From UBA8346 sp050260935 (GTDB lineage Bacteria > Bacillota > UBA4882 > UBA8346), in assembly GCA_050260935.1 (NCBI GenBank), contig JBLNCU010000016.1, positions 1-13,355 on the forward strand: 13,355 bases of DNA. Direction: 5' to 3'. The notes under the pieces were generated by a model. The model was not told the DNA's origin. It saw only the letters and a list, made by a program, of their open reading frames with translations, and did not search any database. Both the position numbers and the translations under genes were made by a program. Positions 1 through 7,113 of this stretch are shown here, piece by piece (the first letter of the stretch is position 1; each line of letters opens with the position of its first letter).

Positions 1-40
1 ATAATTCTCTGGATTTTTGAGCCCCGGCTGCTGAATTCAC

Positions 41-1225
41 TTATTTCCCCAAGATCTCTCTCCCGAAAGCCTTCCCGAACTCGACTGCATTCTCCAGGTC
101 CGCCGCATCCGGAACCAGCACCGGTTTTACCGTTGAGTTGATCACCTTAAATTTTAATCCCGCCAACCGGCCTTCCAGGATCGGCACCGCTTCCCCGCTC
201 CATCCGTAAGAGCCGAAAGCCGCGCCCAGCTTTCCTTTGAGGCTTATAGTCGCTAGACTGCTCAACAGGTCGTGAACGGGTTTTACCGCATCCCCGTTGA
301 TTGTCGGCGAACCGACCAGTAGTCCCTTGGAGCCCTCAATCTTGTCAAGCAGCTCAGCCGGGCTTACCTTCTGGAGATCGTAGACTTCAGCCGCAACCCC
401 GGCATTGCGGACCCCGGAGGCGATCTCCTCCGCCAACCGGGCTGTATTCCCATAGGCGCTGACATAGGCAATGATCACCCGGTTCTGCTCCGGGTTGGCC
501 TGACTCCATTCCCGGTAATAGTTAAGGTATTTCTGAATATCCCGTTTGAGCACCGGCCCGTGCCCCGGCGCCACTATCCGTAGGGGCACATCTTTCAGCT
601 TGTCCAGGGCTTGAAGAACGTATTTTTTAAAAGGCCGCATAATGTGGTCGTAGTAATATTTGAAGTCATTGAAGTGCTCCGAGTTCAGATCCCCGGAAAG
701 CAACGGATCCGCGTAATGGGATCCCAAGACATCGCAACCGAACAGGATTTGGTCCTCCGCTAAATAGGTAAACATACTGTCCGGCCAGTGAAGAAAGGGG
801 GCCGCAATAAACCGGAGCGTTTTCCCGCCCAAATCGATGCTGTCGCCATCGCCGACCTTCAACAAATTGGGCTGATAATTCAAGATGTTCTTAATAAAAT
901 GCTCGCCGGTCTTTGAGACAACCACCTTGGCGTTGGGCGCCAATTTCAACAACTCGGCCACGCTCCCCGAATGGTCCGGCTCCATATGGTTGAGCACGAT
1001 ATAGTTTATCCGGGACGGATCGATCAGCGACCGCAGCCGCTCAAGAAATTCCTTTAAAAACTGGCCTTTTACAGTCTCAATTACTGCTGTTTCCCTGTTT
1101 CCTTGAACTATGTAGGAATTGTAACTGGTACCGTGCCCGGCCCGCATGATAATGTCGAAGACGCGCAAATCGGGGTCCAAAGCCCCCACCCACCAAACAT
1201 TCGGAGCTAATTGCGCTGTTTCCAT
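41..1225 (-). CDS. fprA: FprA-type flavodiiron protein (A-type flavoprotein; O2/NO reductase)
   Basis: Cytoplasmic flavodiiron protein of 394 aa, the usual length for the family. It reduces O2 to water and/or NO to N2O with electrons delivered by rubredoxin. The N-terminal metallo-beta-lactamase domain (about residues 1-245) carries the diiron ligands of the family: the HxExDH motif at 80-85 (H80, E82, D84, H85), H146 in FLHWPDS, D165 in FGCDVL and H222 in GHG. The C-terminal flavodoxin domain (about 249-394) begins with the FMN phosphate-loop-like AYVSAYGNT (253-261), followed by a VGSPTINGD segment. No extra rubredoxin or flavin-reductase domain is fused. The ATG is supported by AGGTG (1234-1238) 8 nt upstream. 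It lies 50 bp downstream of a rubredoxin gene on the same strand, so the two are probably one transcript. The stop lies inside the window. The preference between O2 and NO cannot be read from the sequence. Confidence 0.96.
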   Translation of the reverse strand: METAQLAPNVWWVGALDPDLRVFDIIMRAGHGTSYNSYIVQGNRETAVIETVKGQFLKEFLERLRSLIDPSRINYIVLNHMEPDHSGSVAELLKLAPNAKVVVSKTGEHFIKNILNYQPNLLKVGDGDSIDLGGKTLRFIAAPFLHWPDSMFTYLAEDQILFGCDVLGSHYADPLLSGDLNSEHFNDFKYYYDHIMRPFKKYVLQALDKLKDVPLRIVAPGHGPVLKRDIQKYLNYYREWSQANPEQNRVIIAYVSAYGNTARLAEEIASGVRNAGVAAEVYDLQKVSPAELLDKIEGSKGLLVGSPTINGDAVKPVHDLLSSLATISLKGKLGAAFGSYGWSGEAVPILEGRLAGLKFKVINSTVKPVLVPDAADLENAVEFGKAFGREILGK

Positions 1226-1275
1226 TCAGGTTTCACCTCGGTATTGTTCTAACCTCTTTAATCTCTCAACCTTTT

Positions 1276-1440
1276 TCAATCAACCGGTTCAAACATGTCC
1301 TTGCTGACACCGCATTCCGGACAGACCCATCTGTCGGGTAAATCTTCAAAATCGGTGCCCGCCTTGATCCCGTTCTCCGGATCGCCTACCGCCGGATCAT
1401 AAACATAACCGCAAATTGAACATCGCCATTTTTTCATCAT
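1276..1440 (-). CDS. Rubredoxin
   Basis: Small cytoplasmic one-electron carrier of 54 aa (53 if the second of two adjacent ATGs is used). It starts (M)MKKWRCSICGYVYDP and carries both iron-binding motifs, CxxCG near the N-terminus (CSICG) and CPECG at about residues 40-44. It also has the conserved aromatic and acidic residues of the fold (YVYDP, DPENG, GTDFEDLPDRWVCPECG). The four cysteines are intact, so it should bind one Fe(SCys)4 centre. A GGAGG (1446-1450) lies 5 nt from the first ATG and 8 nt from the second at 1437. The second gives the canonical MKKW start and is equally plausible. It is directly upstream of fprA, its natural electron acceptor, which fits an oxygen or NO scavenging pair in an anaerobe. 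Confidence 0.95.
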   Translation of the reverse strand: MMKKWRCSICGYVYDPAVGDPENGIKAGTDFEDLPDRWVCPECGVSKDMFEPVD

Positions 1441-1656
1441 CCTAACCTCCCATTATTGAAAAGTCTATCTAGCTTAGAAAATAATATTCATCCTGTCTTT
1501 TAAAAGTGCCGGAAACATCTCCCCGGCCCGCCCTTCGGGCGCCCCTCTCCAGGTGTGGATAAGGGGTTGGGGATGAGGCGAAAACGGTATTTTCATCCGT
1601 TCAAGCGCCCCGACAAGGCGGAATAGTGACCACTGACCAAAACTAAAAATAAATTT
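1441..1656 (-). other. Long hairpin-rich untranslated leader of the rubredoxin-fprA transcript
   Basis: No convincing gene was found between the rubredoxin start and the stop at 1821. If the promoter at 1672-1700 is the one used, this stretch is a leader of about 225 nt. Three foldable elements are visible. The first is GGAT (1571-1574) + GAAAA (1580-1584) pairing with TTTTCATCC (1590-1598) around a 5-nt loop and a 5-nt bulge. The second is an imperfect CCCCTCTCC / GGATAAGGGG hairpin at 1542-1566. The third is a tight CGCCC-TTC-GGGCG stem at 1529-1541. A perfect 10-bp palindrome CTTTTAAAAG lies at 1497-1506. None is followed by a T tract, so they do not look like terminators. They could be a regulatory leader or the remains of an inserted repeat. 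Confidence 0.4.
1542..1566. repeat. Possible decayed interspersed repeat (CCCCTCTCC / GGAGAGGGG type)
   Basis: The minus strand reads CCTCATCCCCAACCCCTTATCC, then a short loop, then GGAGAGGGGC. That layout resembles intergenic repeats seen in many bacterial genomes in which CCCCTCTCC pairs with GGAGAGGGG. Here one arm is imperfect (GGATAAGGGG), with one mismatch and one bulge. Only one copy lies in this window, so calling it a repeat rests on resemblance and not on a second copy. Confidence 0.25.
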
Positions 1657-1673
1657 ATTTAACCTAGTTAAAT
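1657..1673. promoter_or_regulatory. Candidate operator: inverted repeat over the rubredoxin promoter
   Basis: ATTTAAC (1657-1663), a CTA spacer, and GTTAAAT (1667-1673) form a perfect 7-bp-arm inverted repeat. It overlaps the first base pairs of the -10 element and the predicted transcription start. That position would let a dimeric repressor block initiation. The local DNA is very AT-rich, so a chance palindrome is possible. No specific regulator can be named. The sequence is not a clear match to the Rex or PerR box as I know them. Confidence 0.4.
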
Positions 1674-1700
1674 TTTAATATAAATTAGCTTTTTTGTCAA
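1672..1700 (-). promoter_or_regulatory. Sigma-A type promoter for rubredoxin-fprA
   Basis: On the minus strand, TTGACA (1695-1700) is a perfect -35 box. It is separated by exactly 17 nt from TAAAAT (1672-1677), a 5/6 match to the -10 box. The region is AT-rich and lies in the gap upstream of the rubredoxin-fprA pair. Transcription would start near 1665. This is the best promoter match in the window. The distance to the first gene is long, about 225 nt. Confidence 0.75.
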
Positions 1701-1786
1701 GTATTAATAACAGTGATGCTTAATTTTTCTCCGTGTCTTTAGTGTCTCGTGGCCGATAAATTTCCGCCGTTTAAGACAGGGAGAAT

Positions 1787-1813
1787 TAACAACGGCCGGA
1801 ACCACCGGCCGCT
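1787..1813 (-). terminator. Putative terminator of the seven-gene efflux operon
   Basis: Just 8 nt after the stop codon at 1821, the minus strand forms CGGCCGG (1805-1811) / CCGGCCG (1793-1799) around a 5-nt loop. The stem extends by a G-T and an A-T pair to 9 bp. It is followed by TTGTTAATT, which is T-rich but not a clean T run. Position and stem strength favour a terminator, while the broken T tract lowers confidence. Confidence 0.55.
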
Positions 1814-1820
1814 ACTTAAC

Positions 1821-2438
1821 TTATTCAGATAATATCTTCATTAATTGATTGTTCAATTTAATCAGGCGCTCCCGCCCCGCTTGGATCTTTTTTCGCAAAG
1901 CCGCTAGACTCGCTTGGTTAGGCCTTTGACCCTGCCTTTGGCCGCTGCCGCCGAAAAGTCTCCCGAAATCTATTAAACCGTATTTTTCGGGATCAAAATC
2001 CATATTGTCGATAAAAGAAAGCTGTCGCTGGTTTAAAAGTCGATCAATGGCGTCGGCTTGGGTGTTTCCGTAAACTGTCGCTTCCTGCAGTTTCTTAATC
2101 CTGGCCTGAACGAGCGGATCGTTTAGATCCGGAGGCCCTTGAGTGCGGAATTCGTTATTATTGTTTTGCCGGTGTTGTTGTTTGGGTTCTCTTTGCAAGA
2201 CCACGATTTTCTGGCTGACTAAATCCTGAAAGATCGGGAGGATCTTCTTCTTCTGGTCTTTAGTCAGCGCTAATTTCGAATCATTATTCAGATTTAAAAG
2301 ACCCTCGGTCAACCAGACGATATTCTTACGCATCTCCTGGTTGTCTTTGGCGATTTGCTGGAAAGTCGGCGCCGCCAAGGCCAACACGGTAAAGACTAAA
2401 ATTAAAGCAGTTAAAAGGATTAAAGTTCGCTTGAGCAT
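1821..2438 (-). CDS. Exported small helical protein with LTxxQ-like motifs (possible Spy/CpxP-like)
   Basis: Protein of 205 aa with a clear signal peptide: MLKR, a hydrophobic stretch to about residue 20, and likely cleavage after ALALAA (about 22-23). The mature part is charged, helical and Q/N-rich, with a low-complexity linker (QQHRQNNNN, 87-95) and a GGSGQRQGQRPNQ stretch (163-175). It has no cysteine and no second membrane span. Two motifs, LTKDQ (58-62) and LNQRQ (135-139), each begin an amphipathic helix and resemble the paired LTxxQ motifs of the Spy/CpxP family of periplasmic chaperones and stress sensors. The match is by eye and the second motif is degenerate. It is the last gene of a sensor-kinase/efflux operon, 14 bp after the permease stop, with AAGGAGG upstream of its ATG. 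It may act outside the membrane as a partner of the exporter or of the kinase. The existence of the gene is more certain than its family. Confidence 0.85.
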   Translation of the reverse strand: MLKRTLILLTALILVFTVLALAAPTFQQIAKDNQEMRKNIVWLTEGLLNLNNDSKLALTKDQKKKILPIFQDLVSQKIVVLQREPKQQHRQNNNNEFRTQGPPDLNDPLVQARIKKLQEATVYGNTQADAIDRLLNQRQLSFIDNMDFDPEKYGLIDFGRLFGGSGQRQGQRPNQASLAALRKKIQAGRERLIKLNNQLMKILSE

Positions 2439-2452
2439 CGAAATTCCTCCTT

Positions 2453-3670
2453 CTATTCGTACCGCAGGGCGTCGATCGGGCGTAATCCCGCCGCCTTATA
2501 GGCTGGATAAACGCCGAAAAACAGCCCGGTGACAATTGAAAAGACAAATGAGATCAAGACCGACGATGCGGTGATAGTTGCCCCCCAACCGAACAGCTGG
2601 CCGACTAGGACCGAGATCAACCCGCCTAGTAGGATCCCAATGACTCCTCCGGTCACGCTCAAAGCCACCGCTTCCATTAGAAACAAAGCCAGGATCTCCT
2701 CTTTCTGGGCGCCAATCGCTTTCCGGATTCCGATTTCCCGGATGCGCTCGGTCACCGATACCAGCATGATATTCATGATTCCGATCCCGCCAACCAGAAG
2801 AGAGACCGCGGCAATACCGGCCAAGAGCATTGTAAACGATTGGGTGGCCTGCGTTACGGTTGCCAATATCTCGGCCTGATTGCGGAGGGCAAATTTGGTG
2901 TCGTCGCCCTTAAACTCCTTTAACAGGAGGTCATAAAGCTGATTATAGACTGTATCCATATACTGTTCATTTTGAGCCTGGACGTAAATCGTATTTATAT
3001 ATTTATTGCCGGTAATCCTTTGTTGCATGGTGGTTACCGGAATAATCAGCAAATCGTCGTTATTGCCGAAGCCGCTTTGGCCCTTTTCTTCCAGCACTCC
3101 CACAATGTTTACCCGCAACGTCCCGACGTCGGTGCCGATCTTTAGTTCCCGGCCGACCGGATTGATGTTTGGGAATAATTCACCGGCTAAGTATGAGCCC
3201 AGTACAGCCACCCGGCGGTGGCTTTTTACATCATCCTCTGTAAAAAGGCTGCCCGAGGCGATTTGAAAATTGCGCATGGAAAAATAGGCTACTGTAGAGC
3301 CGATAACCGAGGTTTGAACACTGTCGCTGTTTGTCTTCACCAGGCCCCCTTTGCGCACTTCCGGGGCAATGTTGGAAATATAGGGAGAACTGTTTTGAAT
3401 AACCGGCAAAATATCATTGGTCAGCGTATTGGTGCTTCCGAAGCTACCGCCTCGCTGCCCGGAATTACGCGAACCCGGAAAAACCATGATCAGATTGGAC
3501 CCCATGGCCGTTATCCTTGAAGTCACTTGTTGTTTTGCGCCTTCACCCAGAGACACCATTACAATGACCGCGGCTACTCCAATGATCACCCCCAGCATGG
3601 TCAAGAGGGAACGGACTAAATTACTCCGTAAATTTTTGACCGCCATTACCATATTTTCAGTGATCTTCAT
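2453..3670 (-). CDS. macB: MacB/FtsX-type ABC transporter permease
   Basis: Permease of 405 aa with the four-span MacB/FtsX topology. TM1 is at about 20-42 (LLTMLGVIIGVAAVIVMVSLG). A large extracytoplasmic MacB core domain covers about 45-275. Three C-terminal spans follow at about 280-303, 330-358 and 370-392. Family signatures include the N-terminal NLRSNLVRSLLTMLGVIIGV, the VSVTERIREIGIRKAIGA coupling segment before TM3, and the C-terminal VYPAYKAAGLRPIDALRYE. The periplasmic domain of this class moves substrate by mechanical change instead of passing it through the membrane. Its ATPase is encoded separately and overlaps this gene by 14 bp. The ATG is supported by AAGGAGG just upstream. 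With the adaptor and TolC-like gene it forms a tripartite exporter. The substrate (peptide, antibiotic, lipid or other) is not readable. The gene symbol is by family resemblance to the permease half of E. coli MacB. Confidence 0.93.
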   Translation of the reverse strand: MKITENMVMAVKNLRSNLVRSLLTMLGVIIGVAAVIVMVSLGEGAKQQVTSRITAMGSNLIMVFPGSRNSGQRGGSFGSTNTLTNDILPVIQNSSPYISNIAPEVRKGGLVKTNSDSVQTSVIGSTVAYFSMRNFQIASGSLFTEDDVKSHRRVAVLGSYLAGELFPNINPVGRELKIGTDVGTLRVNIVGVLEEKGQSGFGNNDDLLIIPVTTMQQRITGNKYINTIYVQAQNEQYMDTVYNQLYDLLLKEFKGDDTKFALRNQAEILATVTQATQSFTMLLAGIAAVSLLVGGIGIMNIMLVSVTERIREIGIRKAIGAQKEEILALFLMEAVALSVTGGVIGILLGGLISVLVGQLFGWGATITASSVLISFVFSIVTGLFFGVYPAYKAAGLRPIDALRYE

Positions 3671-4385
3671 TGGCGATCGCCTCCTTTCCGCCGATCCGGG
3701 TTTGGACTATAAACCGGTCCTCGACGATCTTGCCGTCCAAAAAGCGGACTATTCTTTTGGTGTAATTGGCGATGTCGTTTTCATGAGTAACCAGTATCAC
3801 CGTAATTCCCTGGCGGTTTAATTCTTGAAAAATCCCCATAATCTCCACACTGGAATGGGAATCCAAATTCCCGGTCGGCTCATCGGCTAAAATCAGTTTG
3901 GGGTTGTTGACCAAGGCCCGGGCTATGGCCACCCGTTGTTGCTGCCCGCCGGAGAGCTCTTTCGGTTTGTGATGCATCCGGCTCTCCAGGCCGATCCGGA
4001 TCAAGGCCTGCCTGGACAATTCATGCCGCTTTTGCGGATCAACTCCGGCGTAAATTAAAGGCAGCTCCACATTCTGAAAAGCGGTCAATTTGGGCAGCAG
4101 GTTAAATGCTTGAAAGACAAACCCAATCTCCCGGTTTCTTAAGCTTGCCTGCTCCCGCTCGTTGTATCCGGCCACCTCCCGGCCGAATAATTTATAGGAC
4201 CCGGCGGTCGGTTGATCAAGACAACCGATGATATTCATCATGGTGGATTTTCCGGAACCGGATGGTCCCATAATAGCTACCATCTCGCCTTCTTCCACCG
4301 TCAAGGAGACGTTATCAAGCGCCCGTACCTGGATATCGCCCATCTGATAAGTTTTGCTAAGGTCAGTAATCATCAATACTGGCAT
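3657..4385 (-). CDS. MacB/LolD-type ABC transporter ATPase
   Basis: Stand-alone ATP-binding subunit of 242 aa on the cytoplasmic face of the exporter. Motifs are intact: Walker A GPSGSGKST (40-48), Q-loop Q92 in VFQAFNLLP, signature LSGGQQQR (144-151), Walker B LILADEP (164-170) with catalytic E169, D-loop GNLD, and switch H201 in VTHE. The FNLLPKLTAFQNVELPL segment after the Q-loop is typical of the MacB/LolD/FtsE group. The C-terminal tail after GKIVEDR is about 18 residues longer than the core domain. Its last 14 bp overlap the permease gene, which suggests translational coupling. A GGGGGG stretch lies upstream of its ATG, and the adaptor gene ends 27 bp before it. It supplies ATP hydrolysis for the adjacent FtsX-type permease. 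Confidence 0.96.
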   Translation of the reverse strand: MPVLMITDLSKTYQMGDIQVRALDNVSLTVEEGEMVAIMGPSGSGKSTMMNIIGCLDQPTAGSYKLFGREVAGYNEREQASLRNREIGFVFQAFNLLPKLTAFQNVELPLIYAGVDPQKRHELSRQALIRIGLESRMHHKPKELSGGQQQRVAIARALVNNPKLILADEPTGNLDSHSSVEIMGIFQELNRQGITVILVTHENDIANYTKRIVRFLDGKIVEDRFIVQTRIGGKEAIANEDH

Positions 4386-4412
4386 TGGTATTACCCCCCG
4401 AATCTCCAGCCG

Positions 4413-5579
4413 TTAATGGAACATCATCATTCCCCTGCCGCGCCGGTTGTCGTTGTTTTTCGGGACAACCGGCTTCGCCACCGCAACCAGGTCACCGTCT
4501 TTTAAACCGGAGGTGATTTCCGTAAAAGAATTGCTAGTTACGCCCGTTTCCACCCGAACGAAAACAACGTTGTTTCCCTGCCTGACACCTACCATGGTAT
4601 GGCCCCGTCTCTCCACCAACGCCCCGGAGGGAACCGCCAAAACATTCGGATGCTCGCTGATGATAATGGTGCCGTCAACCGTCATCCCGTTCAATAAAAC
4701 CTGATTGGGATCTTTAAGAATTGAAATTCTTACGGGGTAAGTAATTACCCCCGCGGTATTGGTTCCCACCGAGCCCACCCCGGTGACAACCCCGTCTAAT
4801 TTGGTTTGATTCTCATCGCTGGCGGTGACAACCGCCTTTTGACCCAGACGAACCATGGCGATTTCGCTCTGATCGACAGTAATTTCGACTTGCAATGAAT
4901 CCTTTTCGGTTAAAGAGAGCATCGGCGTTATTGCCTTAGCGGTTTGAGAATTCTGAACAGCCTGCGGCTCGACTTTGTCGCCCGTCCGGGAATAAACCCA
5001 GGCGACAGTACCGGAAAAAGGGGCTTTGATCAGCAGCGTATAATGATCAGCGGCCATAAAATTGGCGTCATCCGGAATATTCGTTATCTGATCCAGCTTC
5101 ACCCGGGCGTTATTCACTTGTTCCTGATATAGATCCACTTTATTTTGGGCGGTTTCCAGATCGTCGATGGTAGCGCCCTGAGCGTCGTATAATACCTTTG
5201 TCCTTTGCAATACTTTGCGGGCCTGGTCCAAATTGATTACTGCCTGCCGGTATGTAGAATTGGCATCCGCCCATTGCGCCTTCATAGCCGGGGACTCTAG
5301 CACCATCAATAACTGGCCCTTTTGAACCTGGTCGCCGGTTTTAACATTAATCTGCCTGACCGTAACTTCATAAGCGGGATAGATATCCATATTTTTTGCC
5401 AAAACCACCGTTCCGGCATCCTCGATTTTCTCGCTCAGATCCATCCGCTGGACCGGGCTAAAATCATATAATGCTTCGATTCCCTTATTCCCATTTCGGG
5501 CTTTCATCTTAACCAGATAAATCCCGGCCGCAGCCACCGCCAAAACAGTACACAACACCAGAATAACTGTTTTTTTCAT
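4413..5579 (-). CDS. macA: MacA/HlyD-family membrane-fusion (adaptor) protein
   Basis: Adaptor of 388 aa that would link the inner-membrane MacB-type permease to the TolC-like channel. An N-terminal membrane anchor (about 4-23, MKKTVILVLCTVLAVAAAG) is followed by a split biotinyl-lipoyl domain. Its first half holds VTVRQINVKTGDQVQKGQLLMVLES (about 69-93). An alpha-helical hairpin (about 97-165, rich in Q, D and L, with a turn near GATIDD) follows, then the second lipoyl half (IKAPFSGTVAWVYSRTGDKV, about 183-202). A beta-barrel and a membrane-proximal domain complete it. The chosen start is the internal ATG at 5577-5579, with GGGAGG 8 nt upstream and a signal-anchor immediately after it. The 12-residue upstream extension (MSISVDDWEELV) has no such support. 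The tail ends RRGRGMMMFH. The gene lies between tolC-like and the ATPase. The symbol is by family only. Confidence 0.9.
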   Translation of the reverse strand: MKKTVILVLCTVLAVAAAGIYLVKMKARNGNKGIEALYDFSPVQRMDLSEKIEDAGTVVLAKNMDIYPAYEVTVRQINVKTGDQVQKGQLLMVLESPAMKAQWADANSTYRQAVINLDQARKVLQRTKVLYDAQGATIDDLETAQNKVDLYQEQVNNARVKLDQITNIPDDANFMAADHYTLLIKAPFSGTVAWVYSRTGDKVEPQAVQNSQTAKAITPMLSLTEKDSLQVEITVDQSEIAMVRLGQKAVVTASDENQTKLDGVVTGVGSVGTNTAGVITYPVRISILKDPNQVLLNGMTVDGTIIISEHPNVLAVPSGALVERRGHTMVGVRQGNNVVFVRVETGVTSNSFTEITSGLKDGDLVAVAKPVVPKNNDNRRGRGMMMFH

Positions 5580-5631
5580 AACCAATTCCTCCCAATCATC
5601 AACACTGATACTCATTTATCAGCTAAAAGCG

Positions 5632-7041
5632 CTACTGTTTCTTGCCAAAAGGATATAAATCGCCCGAAACCAGCCTTAATTTCTGATAGGCGACCAATTG
5701 GTCATATTCGGCGGTAACCACCGCGATCTGGGCTTTTAAAAGATTTAATTCGGCGGTGGACACATCCAACGGAGTTGAGGCGACGCCCAGTTGATTTTGG
5801 AGTTTCTTTATCTCCAGGTCCTTTTGATAGTAAGGTACCAGTTTCTGATTGGTGGCGACTTTTTGGGCAGCGATTTTATAATCGTGAATAGCCTGATCCA
5901 CCTCTAAATTGATCTTTTGACCGGTCTGTTGCTGGCTTATATTGGCGCTTTCCAGGGCCATCTTGGCCTGGGCGGCTTGGCTGCGGACTATCCCGAAATC
6001 CAGATTCCAGGTAAATTCCAAGGCATAATACTTTTGGTTGGAACTGGAATAAGGCGTGTTATTGTTGTTGTTATTCCAATCCGGTACCGACGAGTCGTTT
6101 TGACGTTGGGCGGCGTTCCAGCCAAGGTTACCGCTTAAAAAATCGTAACTTATGCTATATCCCTGGGTTTTATCGACATTGTTATAACTCAAATTAACCG
6201 TCGGCAATCCTTGGTTGGCGGCCTGAGCCCAAGCCAATTCAGCTTTTTTGACGGCAATCCGCGCTTGTTGCAGTTCGAGCCGGTCTTTCTGGGCTTTTTC
6301 CTTAAGTTTTTCAAAATCAACAGCGGCGGCTTTATAATTTGCGGTATTATCCACCAGGACAATTTGGTTGCTGTCGGTGATCCCGATTTGATTACCCAGT
6401 TGCTGCAGGGCGATTTCATAATCAGCCTTATCCTGTTCCAAGTCTAAACTAGCTGTGGCTAAGTTGTTCTCCGATTGCAGCTGGGTAGTTTTGGTGACTT
6501 TCCCCAAACGCAACTGCTCTAAGGCGAGATTATTGGCGGTCAGGGCGTTTTTAACAACTTCCTGCTGCATCCGCAACACCTGTTGAGCCTTTAAGGCGTT
6601 GATATAATACTGGATAGTATTGAAGGTTACATTGGCCTTAGTTATTTGCAACTGAGTTTCGCTGTTTATTTGATCCCAAACAGCGGCGTCAATATTGGAG
6701 ACAACCTTTTTACCGTATAAACTGAAATTAGTAGGGATAGTCTCTGAGATTACAATAGAGTAATTGTGGGGATATGTTTGATTGTTGACATCGTATTCAT
6801 ATAAACCGTCAATCTTTGCTTGCGGAAATACTTGGGCAATTTGTTGTTTGACAGCCAACTTCGCTTTTTCCAAATCATTGCCGGCTATGCCTATTTGGCA
6901 ATCATTCTTTAAAGCCATCTCAACCGCTTGAGCTATGGTTATCGGTTGGTTTGTATCAGCTAAAACCAGGGCGGATGAAAAAAGGAAAACCGCCAACATT
7001 AATAGACTAACCAAATTCCAAAGTGGGATGTTTTTATTCAT
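5632..7041 (-). CDS. TolC-family outer-membrane efflux protein
   Basis: Protein of 469 aa, typical TolC-family length. The signal peptide is about residues 1-28 (hydrophobic VSLLMLAVFLFSSALV, cleavage near VLA/DT). It is followed by TIAQAVEMALKNDCQIGIAGNDLEKAKLAVKQQIAQVFPQ, the classic N-terminal helix pattern of the OEP fold. Two long helical repeats with coiled-coil character follow, at about 130-285 and 345-460. The intervening strand segments include SISYDFLSGNLGW and YALEFTWNLDFG. The insert between them has a run of six Asn (WNNNNNNTPYSS), likely an exposed loop. Family members form a trimeric channel across an outer membrane and pair with MacA-type adaptors, as encoded next door. GGAGG lies about 8 nt upstream of the ATG. 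If the host is a Bacillota member, this gene points to a diderm envelope. A few TolC-like proteins are annotated in monoderm-looking genomes, so that is not proof. Confidence 0.92.
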   Translation of the reverse strand: MNKNIPLWNLVSLLMLAVFLFSSALVLADTNQPITIAQAVEMALKNDCQIGIAGNDLEKAKLAVKQQIAQVFPQAKIDGLYEYDVNNQTYPHNYSIVISETIPTNFSLYGKKVVSNIDAAVWDQINSETQLQITKANVTFNTIQYYINALKAQQVLRMQQEVVKNALTANNLALEQLRLGKVTKTTQLQSENNLATASLDLEQDKADYEIALQQLGNQIGITDSNQIVLVDNTANYKAAAVDFEKLKEKAQKDRLELQQARIAVKKAELAWAQAANQGLPTVNLSYNNVDKTQGYSISYDFLSGNLGWNAAQRQNDSSVPDWNNNNNNTPYSSSNQKYYALEFTWNLDFGIVRSQAAQAKMALESANISQQQTGQKINLEVDQAIHDYKIAAQKVATNQKLVPYYQKDLEIKKLQNQLGVASTPLDVSTAELNLLKAQIAVVTAEYDQLVAYQKLRLVSGDLYPFGKKQ

Positions 7042-7113
7042 AATGGCCTCCGTTTAAGGGTAATCCTTCCGAACTTAAATCTTGCTTCCCTTTTTCCTAA
7101 TTGGTGATATTCC

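Noticed and set aside
1..40. Possible terminator after fprA (AGCCGGGGCT followed by AAAAATCC on the minus strand)
   Set aside because: The stem is only 3-4 bp with a tiny loop, and A residues follow instead of T. The true terminator, if any, lies outside the window.
1573..1626. Plus-strand 17-codon frame (MRRKRYFHPFKRPDKAE) in the long intergenic region
   Set aside because: It is very short, has no convincing ribosome binding site, and lies inside the hairpin-rich repeat-like block.
2529..3821. Several open frames on the plus strand opposite the permease and ATPase genes
   Set aside because: They are antisense shadows of the well-supported minus-strand MacB genes, with no family resemblance or ribosome binding sites.
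5580..5615. Upstream 12-codon extension of the adaptor (MSISVDDWEELV)
   Set aside because: The internal ATG at 5577-5579 has GGGAGG at 8-nt spacing and is followed directly by the signal-anchor, so the extension is not the likely start.
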